Source of the DNA: Acidimicrobiia bacterium
GTDB lineage: Bacteria; Actinomycetota; Acidimicrobiia; Acidimicrobiales; Poriferisodalaceae
NCBI GenBank assembly: GCA_026983855.1
Contig: JALSTE010000794.1
Coordinates: 1-6,585, forward strand
Direction: 5' to 3'
DNA length: 6,585 nt
Below, one piece after another: positions 1 through 5,862 of this stretch (position 1 is the first letter of the stretch; each line of letters opens with the position of its first letter). The position numbers were made by a program, and so were the translations under genes. The notes beneath the pieces are model-generated. The model saw nothing but the letters and a program-made list of their open reading frames with translations, was not told where the DNA came from and searched no databases.

Positions 1-371
1 AGCCGCTCACGGCCATCATTCCCGTGCGGGCGGTCCACGAGGTGTTCACGTTCGGGGACCTGATCGTCGCCATCGGTCTGCTGGATCTCGGATTCCGTCT
101 GGTGAAACCCCGTTCGGAGCGACGGGGCCCGTCCGGTTCGGGTACCGACATAGACCTGAGGGATGACATCCCCGACACCGAGATCGACCCCTGGCTCACC
201 CCTCCGGAGGCGATCAAGGTCCCCCACCGGGAACCACCGACCGTTCAGACCCGCCGACCGGCGGCACCGGTACCCCCCGCCTCCCCACCTCCGGGGCGGG
301 TACCACCTCCCATCACCACCCGACCCACCCGTACGGTCAGCGGATCCGCCACCTGGGGTTCCGGGGACTGA
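1..371 (+). CDS. C-terminal part of a DUF5317-like membrane protein (5' end outside window)
   Basis: The frame is open from the first bases (PLTAIIPVRAVHEVF and onward) and stops at TGA 369-371. The coding sequence therefore begins upstream of the window, and the GTG at 24 is probably internal. A hydrophobic segment follows (FTFGDLIVAIGLLDLGFRLV), ended by a basic KPRSERR stretch, so a last membrane helix with a cytoplasmic tail is likely. The motif 'V..VFTFGDLIVAIG' before a final helix resembles the end of DUF5317 proteins, which are actinobacterial membrane proteins of unknown function. This assignment is from memory of the family pattern and is tentative. The remaining 75 or so residues form a disordered tail, first acidic and then very rich in Pro, Arg and Thr, probably cytoplasmic. 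The stop codon overlaps the ribosome binding site of the next gene, so the two are probably co-transcribed and translationally coupled. No function can be assigned. Confidence 0.6.
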   Translation, partial: PLTAIIPVRAVHEVFTFGDLIVAIGLLDLGFRLVKPRSERRGPSGSGTDIDLRDDIPDTEIDPWLTPPEAIKVPHREPPTVQTRRPAAPVPPASPPPGRVPPPITTRPTRTVSGSATWGSGD

Positions 372-374
372 GGT
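370..374 (+). promoter_or_regulatory. Ribosome binding site overlapping upstream stop codon
   Basis: GAGGT lies six bases before the TTG start at 381. Its first two bases are the last two of the preceding gene's TGA stop (369-371). It justifies the TTG start and points to translational coupling. Confidence 0.5.
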
Positions 375-380
375 AGTTCC

Positions 381-629
381 TTGTCGACCGATCCGGTTGT
401 GGCCCGGAGAGAACTGATCAGCCGCTGGGTCGAGAGGGCCCGTCGGGCCGGGTACCTCATGTTCGCCGCCGCCGTGGTGCTGTTCGTCATCGGTTTCATC
501 GTGGACTTCTCGCCCCTGATGGTCACCGTCATCTCCGCCCTGCTGTTCGTGGGAACGGTGGTTCTGGCCCCGGCGATAGTCCTTCACTACGGGGTGGCCA
601 AGGCCCGCCGGGAGGATCCCGGTCGCTGA
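381..629 (+). CDS. Small protein with two transmembrane segments, unknown function
   Basis: This 82-residue protein starts at TTG 381. The start is supported by GAGGT at 370-374, six bases upstream and overlapping the previous gene's TGA. The N-terminal 24 residues are charged (RRELISRWVERARRAG). Two hydrophobic segments follow, at about residues 25-43 (YLMFAAAVVLFVIGFIV) and 48-70 (LMVTVISALLFVGTVVLAPAIVL), then a basic tail (AKARREDPGR). The charge pattern favours a hairpin in the cytoplasmic membrane with both ends inside. There is no signal peptide cleavage site and no catalytic motif. I do not recognise the family. Its spacing from the DUF5317-like gene suggests a two-gene operon of membrane proteins. 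A GC-rich hairpin just after the stop may end the transcript. Confidence 0.7.
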   Translation: MSTDPVVARRELISRWVERARRAGYLMFAAAVVLFVIGFIVDFSPLMVTVISALLFVGTVVLAPAIVLHYGVAKARREDPGR

Positions 630-639
630 AGCCCCGGAG

Positions 640-653
640 GGGACCCCGGTCCC
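640..653 (+). terminator. Candidate GC-rich terminator hairpin after the small membrane protein gene
   Basis: GGGAC and GTCCC can pair around the loop CCCG, starting 10 bases after the stop of the two-TM protein. No T-run follows, which is common for candidate terminators in high-GC actinobacteria. The stem is short, and such hairpins also arise by chance at this GC content. Confidence 0.3.
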
Positions 654-717
654 GCCCATCCGACGCCACCGCACGCCCCCGGGGAGGTGCGACCGTTCTT
701 GAGAGTGGATTCATCCG

Positions 718-1344
718 GTGGGACCATGGCCCCGCCCATCGCCGACCCGGACACCCCACTTGCGACTCTCAGCCCCCGAACGCCGAATCCAGATCCTCGA
801 CGTGGCCCTCGGTGTCTTCTCCCGTCGTGGCTACCACGGGGCGTCCATGAACGACGTGGCCGAGGCCGCCGGGGTGTCCAAGCCCGTGCTCTACCAACAC
901 TTCGGGTCCAAGGAGGATCTCTACGCCAACCTGGTGGCCGAGGTGGGAAACCGGCTCTCCCGGGCCGTGACCGGGGCCATCCCCACCGGCACCGATCCCC
1001 GCTCCCGGATCATCGCCGGATTGGAGGCCTATTTCAGTTTCGTCTCCGCCCACCGCGACGAGTTCCGACTGCTGTTCGGCCACGGCACCACCCGGGACGC
1101 GAAGCTGGCCGGTGGGGGACGCGACGTCGAACGCCTCCTGGCCCGAACCATCGCCGGGCTGCTGGGTACCACCCTGCCCGCCGACCGCCGTCTGCTGGTA
1201 GCCCACGGCATCGTGGGCCTGGCCGAGGGTACGTGTCGGCACTGGCTGGCCTCGGATCTGCAGCTGGATCCGGCCCAGTTGGCCGTCGAGGTGGGTGACG
1301 TGGTCTGGGCCGGCCTGCGGAGCCTCCCCCTCGAATCCCCCTGA
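718..1344 (+). CDS. TetR/AcrR-family transcriptional regulator
   Basis: This is a 208-residue DNA-binding repressor-type protein. The TetR N-terminal domain spans about residues 22-71. It has the classic order: a first helix (RRIQILDVALGVFSRRGY), then the helix-turn-helix and its flank (MNDVAEAAGVSKPVLYQHF) followed by GSKEDL. The C-terminal part (about 90-205) is helical and variable, as expected for a ligand-binding and dimerisation domain; 'EAYFSFVSAHRDEFRLLF' is typical of actinobacterial members. The ligand cannot be read. The start is uncertain. GTG 718 is the first possible start after an in-frame TGA at 700-702 and has a purine-rich GAGAGTGGA 8-9 bases upstream. It would, however, add a Pro-rich leader unlike most family members. 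TTG 760 gives a more canonical N-terminus (LRLSAPERR) but has a poor ribosome binding site. The gene converges with the Ada-AlkA gene. Its target may be itself or genes outside the window. Confidence 0.93.
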   Translation: MGPWPRPSPTRTPHLRLSAPERRIQILDVALGVFSRRGYHGASMNDVAEAAGVSKPVLYQHFGSKEDLYANLVAEVGNRLSRAVTGAIPTGTDPRSRIIAGLEAYFSFVSAHRDEFRLLFGHGTTRDAKLAGGGRDVERLLARTIAGLLGTTLPADRRLLVAHGIVGLAEGTCRHWLASDLQLDPAQLAVEVGDVVWAGLRSLPLESP

Positions 1345-1391
1345 TGGTGGCGCTGGGCTCGTGAGAGTCCGGCCCCGAGCCGCCGACTGGT

Positions 1392-1406
1392 GGGCACGGG
1401 GTGCCC
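1392..1406. terminator. Candidate hairpin between convergent tetR and ada-alkA genes
   Basis: GGGCAC and GTGCCC form a perfect 6-bp stem around GGG, in the 128-base gap where the TetR and Ada-AlkA genes converge. Its position would suit a bidirectional terminator. There is no T-run on either side. The rest of this gap shows no coding potential that I can support. Confidence 0.3.
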
Positions 1407-1472
1407 CTGGAGCCGGCACCGGGACCGGACGGGTCGCGGCGGGGCACGACGGTGGGGCTGCGGCGCGGTGAC

Positions 1473-2975
1473 CTAACCCCGGACCCGGGCCAGGCCCTCC
1501 GGCCCGAGGGCCGCGGCCCGCCACAGGTGGACGGCGGCCAGTGACCGGTGGGGACGCCACCGCTCGGCCACCTCGGCCAGTTCCGCCGCCGGTACCGGTG
1601 AATCGGCCCCCACCAGGGCCGCCAATCCCTTGCGCAGCCCGAGGTCGGACGCCGGGAAGGCGTCGGGGTCACCGAAGATCCTCATGGCGATCAGCTCCGT
1701 GGTCCACGGACCCACCCCCGGCAGGGCCATCAGGGTCTGACGGGCCCCGGGGATGGACTCTCCCCGCTCGAGCACCAGGGAGCCCTCGGCCACCGCCGTG
1801 GCCAGCGCCCTCAGGGTGCGGATCCGCCCGGCGGTGAAGCCCAGCCCGTCCAGGTCGGCCCGGGCCAGGGTCTCCGGTCCCGGGAACAGGCGCCCCAGGC
1901 CCACCCGGTCCAGCCCCCCGACCTCGGGGCCCAGGGCGGCCAGGCGGCCGGTCATGGTCGAGGCCCCGGCCACGGAGATCTGCTGGCCCACGACGATGCG
2001 GACCGCGGTCTCGAAACCGTCGAGGGCCCCGGCGGGACGCCACCCGGGAGCCCCACCAACCAGGTCCCCCAGCAAGGCGTCACCCATGAGGGCCTCCACG
2101 GCACGATGGTGGTCCCGGTCCAGGCCGAACAGACGTCGGACCCCGGCCACGAGGTCGATGAGGGAGGCGAAGGTGGGGAGATGGGCCGTCACCGCCAGGT
2201 GTCCCCCGGTGTGGTTCTCCACCCCCGACGTCACCTCGATGACCCCGGGACTCCCGCACAGTGCCACCGTGCGGGAGTAGCGGGGGCCGTTTTCGCCCGC
2301 CGAGACGTGTTCCACCCCGGGTATGGCCCGGGAGCCCAGGTACCGGGCCATGGCCCCGAAATCCAGGGGACCCCGGTGGGGAATCCGCAGTTCCAGGCCA
2401 CCGTCGACACTGTCGGCCGCCGGCCCGGGATTCCTTCGTCCCCGCCGTCGGAGTTCGGAGGGGGGGAACCGGAACGTCTCGGCCATGACCCGGTTCATCT
2501 GACGGACGCTGCGGAACCCGGCGGCGAAGGCGATCTGGGTGATCGTCAGCCCGCTCTCGTCGAGGAGGCGGCGGGCGAAATGGGCCCGACGGGACCGGGC
2601 CACCCGGGCCGGGGTCGCCCCCACCTCGGCCAGGAACAGCCGCCGCAGATGGCGGGTGCTGTAGCCGAGCCGGGCCGCCAACCGGGCCTCGGTGTGATCG
2701 TCGAGATAGCCGTCGCTGATCAGGACCAGGGCCCGGGCCACCCCGTCGGGGAAACCCTCGGGGGACAGGGGTGGTTCGAGTTCGGGGCGGCAGCGCAGGC
2801 AGGGCCGGAAGCCCGCCGTCTCCGCCGCCACCGGGTTCGGGTAGATGACGGTGTTGGCGGGCAGGGGTCGGGCCACACAACCGGCCCGGCAGTAGATTCC
2901 GGTGGTTCGAACCGCGGTGACGGCGCCCACCGCCGGCGGGGGTCCCCCGCCGAGATACTCCGGTGCGATGCTCAC
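1473..2975 (-). CDS. alkA: Ada metal-binding / AraC HTH / AlkA DNA-3-methyladenine glycosylase fusion
   Basis: This 500-residue protein combines alkylation-damage sensing, transcription regulation and base excision. Residues about 15-65 resemble the Ada N-terminal zinc domain: 'VRTTGIYC..GC' and 'GFRPCLRC' supply four cysteines at 29, 33, 59 and 62. In E. coli Ada the first of these accepts methyl groups from DNA phosphotriesters. Residues about 80-176 are an AraC-type double HTH (LAARLGYSTRHLRRLF, then ITQIAFAAGFRSVRQMNR). Residues about 194-288 match the AlkA N-terminal domain. The HhH-GPD glycosylase fold follows, with VVGQQISVAGA near 328-338, the hairpin LPGVGPWT at 418-425, and Asp444 in FPASDLGLRKG aligning with the catalytic Asp238 of E. 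coli AlkA. The architecture matches the M. tuberculosis AlkA fusion. I chose GTG 2975 because GGGAAGG lies seven bases upstream. An in-frame ATG at 3050 would add 25 residues without a good site and would nearly abut the divergent VOC gene. The Ada domain lacks its usual N-terminal helix. There is no Ada-type C-terminal methyltransferase domain; ogt further right supplies that activity. Confidence 0.93.
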   Translation of the reverse strand: MSIAPEYLGGGPPPAVGAVTAVRTTGIYCRAGCVARPLPANTVIYPNPVAAETAGFRPCLRCRPELEPPLSPEGFPDGVARALVLISDGYLDDHTEARLAARLGYSTRHLRRLFLAEVGATPARVARSRRAHFARRLLDESGLTITQIAFAAGFRSVRQMNRVMAETFRFPPSELRRRGRRNPGPAADSVDGGLELRIPHRGPLDFGAMARYLGSRAIPGVEHVSAGENGPRYSRTVALCGSPGVIEVTSGVENHTGGHLAVTAHLPTFASLIDLVAGVRRLFGLDRDHHRAVEALMGDALLGDLVGGAPGWRPAGALDGFETAVRIVVGQQISVAGASTMTGRLAALGPEVGGLDRVGLGRLFPGPETLARADLDGLGFTAGRIRTLRALATAVAEGSLVLERGESIPGARQTLMALPGVGPWTTELIAMRIFGDPDAFPASDLGLRKGLAALVGADSPVPAAELAEVAERWRPHRSLAAVHLWRAAALGPEGLARVRG

Positions 2976-2982
2976 CGGGCTA

Positions 2983-2989
2983 CCTTCCC
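2983..2989 (-). promoter_or_regulatory. Ribosome binding site deciding the ada-alkA start
   Basis: Read on the - strand this is GGGAAGG, seven bases before the GTG at 2975. It supports the 500-residue product over the 525-residue form beginning at ATG 3050. It leaves a 90-base divergent control region (2976-3065) shared with the VOC gene, in which I could not pick a convincing -35/-10 pair on either strand. Confidence 0.5.
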
Positions 2990-3065
2990 TCAGGAGCGAA
3001 CCCAGGGCCAGCCGGATTCGGACAAGGCCCACCGACGGCTTCCCCAACATCGGAGCGTGACCCCC

Positions 3066-3782
3066 ATGTCCATTCGTCTACGTCAGGTGGCGTTGGTGGC
3101 CCGGGATCTGGTCGGGGTCGAGGACACCATCACCGACCGTCTGGGGGTGGAAGCGTGTTTCCGTGACCCCGGGGTGGCGGAGTTCGGTCTCCGCAACGTC
3201 CTGTTCCCCATCGGCCACGAGTTCCTGGAGGTGGTCTCGCCCCTGGGTCCGGGCACCACGGCCGGCCGCCTGATGGACCGTCGGGGAGGGGACTGCGGCT
3301 ACATGGTCCTGCTCCAGGTCGACGACCTCCCGGCCATGAGGCGGCGACTGGACGCCATGGGGGCCCGGATCGTCTTCGAGGCCGTGGCCCGGGGGATCCA
3401 TGGCCTGCACATCCACCCCCGGGACATCGGGGGGACGATCCTGTCGGTGGACGCCATCCAGCCTCCCCTCCGACCCGACGACTGGCCGTGGGCGGGGCCC
3501 CACTGGCGGGATCACGTCGCCACCGGGGTGGTGTCGGCCCTAACCGCCGTGGACATAGCCGCCGACGATCCCGGGACCATGGCCCGGAGCTGGGCCCGAC
3601 TCCTGGGTGAGGAGCGCCTCTCGGGGTCCACCGTGGCCCTGGACGCCGGGGAGATCCGCTTCGTTCCCGCCGAACCCGAGCGGGGCGAGGGGGTGGTCGC
3701 CCTCGAGATGGCGACGGCGGGACCGGCCGTCGGGTACGACATCTGTGGCTGTCGGGTTCGCCTGGTACCCGAGCCCGGGTAG
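3066..3782 (+). CDS. VOC (glyoxalase-like) family protein
   Basis: This 238-residue protein starts at ATG 3066, with a weak GGAG at 3052-3055. The open frame continues far upstream only because of high GC, and that part is antisense to ada-alkA. The N-terminal half is a vicinal-oxygen-chelate module: LRQVALVARDL opens the first strand, 'LRNVLFPIGHEFLEVVSPL' holds a likely metal-ligand glutamate (Glu55), and 'GTTAGRLMDRRGGDCGYM' plus 'GLHIHPRDIGGTILSVD' (about 113-129) are conserved in a widespread actinobacterial glyoxalase-like group. The second half (about 150-238) is a weaker repeat of the fold, beginning VSALTAVDIAADDP and ending near DICGCRVRLVP. The cytoplasmic enzyme's substrate and reaction are unknown; VOC members include isomerases, dioxygenases and lyases. 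The last 37 coding bases but ten recur perfectly 74 bases downstream in another frame (see the repeat entries), so the present C-terminus may be a rearranged one. It converges with the monooxygenase gene; the 3' ends are 73 bases apart. Confidence 0.88.
   Translation: MSIRLRQVALVARDLVGVEDTITDRLGVEACFRDPGVAEFGLRNVLFPIGHEFLEVVSPLGPGTTAGRLMDRRGGDCGYMVLLQVDDLPAMRRRLDAMGARIVFEAVARGIHGLHIHPRDIGGTILSVDAIQPPLRPDDWPWAGPHWRDHVATGVVSALTAVDIAADDPGTMARSWARLLGEERLSGSTVALDAGEIRFVPAEPERGEGVVALEMATAGPAVGYDICGCRVRLVPEPG
3736..3772 (+). repeat. 37-bp direct repeat, copy 1 (inside the end of the VOC gene)
   Basis: This copy encodes DICGCRVRLVP near the VOC C-terminus and is identical over 37 bases to 3810-3846. 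It contains TCGGGT (3752-3757) and ACCCGA (3767-3772), which can pair as a 6-bp stem with a nine-base loop. Confidence 0.95.
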
Positions 3783-3865
3783 AGGCGGCCCAGGCCGAGC
3801 CCGCCGGACACGACATCTGTGGCTGTCGGGTTCGCCTGGTACCCGATTCAGCCCCTCACTCGTAG
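3773..3865 (+). pseudogene. Out-of-frame duplicated tail of the VOC gene (remnant)
   Basis: In the frame of repeat copy 2 the sequence reads EAAQAEPAGH before the repeated DICGCRVRLVP, and DSAPHS then a stop after it. The true VOC end reads EMATAGPAVGYD at the matching place. With one codon gap, several codon pairs differ only at the third base (gcg/gcc, ccg/ccc, ggg/gga). This suggests that homology extends upstream of the perfect 37 bases and that this is a second version of the gene's 3' end. It has no start or ribosome binding site of its own and is probably not translated. Part of the similarity may reflect Ala-rich, GC-rich composition. Confidence 0.4.
3810..3846 (+). repeat. 37-bp direct repeat, copy 2 (between convergent VOC and monooxygenase genes)
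   Basis: This is an exact copy of 3736-3772, offset by 74 bases, with a 37-base spacer. The offset puts it out of frame with the VOC gene. In its own frame it reads DICGCRVRLVP again and runs to TAG at 3863-3865, overlapping the last bases of the monooxygenase gene. It carries the same TCGGGT/ACCCGA inverted repeat (3826-3831 and 3841-3846), which may act as a terminator for the convergent genes, though no T-run is present. Confidence 0.95.
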
Positions 3866-5367
3866 CGCAGGGTCCCGTCGTCGAGGTCGGCGGCGGGAAT
3901 CAGTTCCCTCTCCGACCAGTAGTCCTGGGAGTGACGCCACGGGTCCTTGTCGCCCCTCTTGGGCAGGAGGTGCATGCCCCGCTGCAGATAACCCGGATTG
4001 AAGTCCTCGGGGTCGATCCAGGGCAGCAGCTTCATGTCCCGGTCCTCGGGGCGCAGGGTGGGTGTGACCACCGAGACCCCCAGCTCGTCCATGTGCTTGA
4101 GCAGCCGGCACACGAAGTCGGCCAGCAGGTCGGCCCGAAGGGTCCAACTGGCCCGGAAGTAGCCGAACACCCACAACATGTTCGGGATTCCGGTGAACAT
4201 CATCCCCCGGTAGGTGATCCGGTCGTGGAAGTTGAGGGGCTCACCGTCGATGGTGAAGTCGATGTCGCCCAGGACGTTGAGGTTGAAGCCGGTGGCGGTG
4301 ACGATGATGTCGGCCTCCAGCTCCTCGCCGGACTCCAGCAGGATGCCCTTCTCGGTGAACGTGTCGATGGTGTCGGTGACCACCGACGCCTTGCCACTGC
4401 GGATCCCGGCGAACAGGTCGCCCTCGGGCACGAACGCGATCCGCTGCTGCCAGGGCCGGTACCTGGGGACGAAGTGCTTCTCCACCGGGAATCCCTCCGG
4501 CAGCAGTTCGGTGATCCCCTTGATCAGCTCCTCCCGAACCAGGTCGGGGTGCTCGAAGGACGCCTTCACCAGCTCCTTCTGATCGTGGAGGATCTTGCGC
4601 CGGACGATCTCGTGGGTCCACTCCTCGGGAACGTCGAGTTCCCGGAGCATGTCGGCCACCTCGTTGGCGTTGCGGCCCGGGTAGAAGAAGGTCGGCGAAC
4701 GCTGGAGCATCGTGATGTGGGCCACCTTGGGGGCCATGGCCGGGATCAGGGTGGCCGCGGTGGCCCCCGAACCGATGACCACGACGTTCTTGCCCTCGTA
4801 GTCGAGGTCCTCGGGCCAGGTCTGGGGATGCACGATCTCCCCCTCGAACCGGTCCATCCCCGGCCACTCGGGGGTGTAGCCCTCCGAGTGGCGGTAGTAC
4901 CCCTGGCACATCCACAGGAAGTTGGTGGTGAAGACCCGCTTCTCGCCGTCCTCGCCGACGGCGGCGGTGATGGTCCACCTCTTGTCCTCCGACGACCACA
5001 CCGCGGTCTCTATGCGGTGGCCGTAGCGGATGTGGCGGCCGAGGTCGTTCTCCTCGATGACCTCGCCCATGTAGGCCAGGATCTTGTCGGCGGTGGCGAT
5101 CGGGGCCCCGGTCCACGGCTTGAAGCGGTAGCCGAACGTGTACAGGTCGCTGTCGGAGCGGATGCCGGGATAGGTGTGGGTGCGCCAGGTGCCACCGAAG
5201 TCGCCCTGGGCCTCCAGCACCACGAAGCTCTTGTCGGGGCACTGCTGGGTCAGGTGGTAGGCACCTCCGACCCCGGAGATCCCCGCTCCGACTATCAGGA
5301 CGTCGAAGTGCTCGACTGCGTTCCCGTCCCCGCTCCCGGGGCGTTCCAGTGTGGCTGCGTCGGTCAT
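3856..5367 (-). CDS. EthA-like flavin-containing / Baeyer-Villiger monooxygenase
   Basis: This 503-residue FAD- and NADPH-dependent monooxygenase is close in length and layout to mycobacterial EthA. The FAD-binding Rossmann motif is GAGISG at 27-32, followed by the conserved 'GGTW....YPGIRSDSDLYTFG' block (58-79). The Baeyer-Villiger fingerprint FxGxxxHxxxWP is intact as FEGEIVHPQTWP (174-185). The NADPH-binding motif is GSGATA (199-204), with QRSPT (222-226) on the next strand. 'HFVPRYRPWQQR' (298-309) and ATGFN (358-362) are also as in EthA. Such enzymes insert oxygen next to ketones or oxidise sulfur; EthA is known for activating ethionamide. The natural substrate here cannot be read. The ATG start has GGGAGGAG seven bases upstream. 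No EthR-type gene sits next to it, but a CRP-like palindrome lies about 70 bases upstream of the start. It follows the DUF805 gene on the same strand after 138 bases and hairpins, so it probably has its own promoter. Confidence 0.95.
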   Translation of the reverse strand: MTDAATLERPGSGDGNAVEHFDVLIVGAGISGVGGAYHLTQQCPDKSFVVLEAQGDFGGTWRTHTYPGIRSDSDLYTFGYRFKPWTGAPIATADKILAYMGEVIEENDLGRHIRYGHRIETAVWSSEDKRWTITAAVGEDGEKRVFTTNFLWMCQGYYRHSEGYTPEWPGMDRFEGEIVHPQTWPEDLDYEGKNVVVIGSGATAATLIPAMAPKVAHITMLQRSPTFFYPGRNANEVADMLRELDVPEEWTHEIVRRKILHDQKELVKASFEHPDLVREELIKGITELLPEGFPVEKHFVPRYRPWQQRIAFVPEGDLFAGIRSGKASVVTDTIDTFTEKGILLESGEELEADIIVTATGFNLNVLGDIDFTIDGEPLNFHDRITYRGMMFTGIPNMLWVFGYFRASWTLRADLLADFVCRLLKHMDELGVSVVTPTLRPEDRDMKLLPWIDPEDFNPGYLQRGMHLLPKRGDKDPWRHSQDYWSERELIPAADLDDGTLRYE

Positions 5368-5374
5368 GGTCTGG

Positions 5375-5382
5375 CTCCTCCC
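5375..5382 (-). promoter_or_regulatory. Strong ribosome binding site of the monooxygenase gene
   Basis: On the - strand this reads GGGAGGAG, seven bases from ATG 5367. It is the best Shine-Dalgarno match in the window and suggests efficient translation. Confidence 0.6.
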
Positions 5383-5392
5383 GCCGACACCC

Positions 5393-5422
5393 AGAATCCC
5401 ACCCGACGCCCACGCGATGCCA
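5393..5422 (-). promoter_or_regulatory. Possible promoter of the monooxygenase gene
   Basis: On the - strand TGGCAT (5417-5422) and GATTCT (5393-5398) are spaced by 18 bases and sit 26-55 bases before the ATG. Both hexamers are poor matches to the housekeeping consensus. The pair is mentioned mainly because the CRP-like site would then be centred about 60 bases upstream of the start point, the class I activator position. Confidence 0.2.
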
Positions 5423-5437
5423 GACGGGAACCCCCGC

Positions 5438-5453
5438 TGTGACCAGTGTCACC
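5438..5453 (-). promoter_or_regulatory. CRP/GlxR-type palindromic binding site upstream of the monooxygenase gene
   Basis: TGTGACCAGTGTCACC matches the CRP-family consensus TGTGA-N6-TCACA at nine of ten fixed positions. It also contains a perfect GTGAC-N4-GTCAC inverted repeat (5439-5452). It lies in the 138-base gap between the DUF805 and monooxygenase genes, 70 bases before the latter's ATG. Actinobacterial CRP proteins (GlxR, Rv3676) are known to use this consensus. Binding here is an inference. Confidence 0.45.
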
Positions 5454-5463
5454 GTGGGTACGA

Positions 5464-5504
5464 GGCCCCGATCCCGGGGCCGGGAACCGGGCCCCCCGGG
5501 GCCC
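5464..5504 (-). terminator. GC-rich hairpins after the DUF805 gene (candidate terminator)
   Basis: Two stems follow the DUF805 stop codon on the - strand. The nearer is GGGCCC (5489-5494) pairing with GGGCCC (5499-5504) around a four-base loop, starting two bases after the stop. The farther is GGCCCC (5464-5469) with GGGGCC (5476-5481) around six bases. Neither is followed by a T-run. Their position separates the DUF805 and monooxygenase transcripts. Confidence 0.4.
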
Positions 5505-5505
5505 C

Positions 5506-5862
5506 TCAGACGGTGGGCGGGGGACCGTACTCGTTGGGCTCGGTCTGGCCGGCCGAGGCCAGGAAGACGATGAGGACGATGAACCCGACTATGGGGATGA
5601 ACGAGATGAGCAGGTACCAACCTGACTTGCCCGTGTCGTGAAGGCGCCTGACCGCGGCGGCCAGACCGGGGATTATCAGGGCGAGGGAGTAGAGCAGGTA
5701 GAGGATCAAGAAGATCGAGGCGGCCAGGCCCAGCACGTACAGGACGACGCCGATCACCAGATTGACGGCGAAGAAGCGCCAGTAGCCACCGACGGAGAGC
5801 CGACCGCTGAAGTCGGCGTATTTGCTGAGCGCGTCCTTGTAGGCGTCGATGAATGCCTGCAT
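5506..5862 (-). CDS. DUF805 family membrane protein
   Basis: This 118-residue integral membrane protein has the full DUF805 pattern. It opens with an amphipathic N-terminal segment (FIDAYKDALSKYADFSGR), then GYWRF and membrane helices at about 31-47 and 50-68. The family signature RRLHDTGKSGW follows (72-82), then a helix at about 83-102, and the short polar end N-EYG-PPP. The family's function is unknown, and members are widespread small membrane proteins. I chose ATG 5862 because AGGGGGA (5871-5877) is eight bases upstream and the protein then begins like other family members. An in-frame GTG at 5904 would add 14 Pro-rich residues. The gene is divergent from ogt. A TATGGT hexamer on the - strand at 5947-5952 could be a -10 element, without a clear -35. 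Confidence 0.93.
   Translation of the reverse strand: MQAFIDAYKDALSKYADFSGRLSVGGYWRFFAVNLVIGVVLYVLGLAASIFLILYLLYSLALIIPGLAAAVRRLHDTGKSGWYLLISFIPIVGFIVLIVFLASAGQTEPNEYGPPPTV

Noticed and set aside
769..1560. 263-codon - strand frame antisense to the TetR gene
   Set aside because: It is a shadow of the TetR gene; its Gly/Pro/Val-rich translation shows no domain, and it also runs into the 3' end of ada-alkA.
2976..3050. 25-residue N-terminal extension of Ada-AlkA from ATG 3050
   Set aside because: It has no good ribosome binding site and no homology to Ada N-termini that I can see, and it would leave only 15 bases to the divergent VOC start. GTG 2975 has GGGAAGG at proper spacing.
2106..3065. 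Upstream extension of the VOC reading frame
   Set aside because: This part is antisense to the Ada-AlkA gene. VOC homology begins at the ATG at 3066, so the extension is only absence of stops.
3736..3846. The two 37-bp repeats as a minimal CRISPR array or mobile-element ends
   Set aside because: The repeat is coding sequence of the VOC gene, there are only two copies, and the spacer shows partial homology to the same gene. There is no transposase, target duplication or terminal inverted repeat.
3607..5442. 611-codon open frame on the + strand antisense to the monooxygenase gene
   Set aside because: It overlaps a gene with clear family motifs. Its translation is a low-complexity Gly/Val/Asp/Leu shadow with no recognisable domain. 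Long antisense frames are expected at this GC content.
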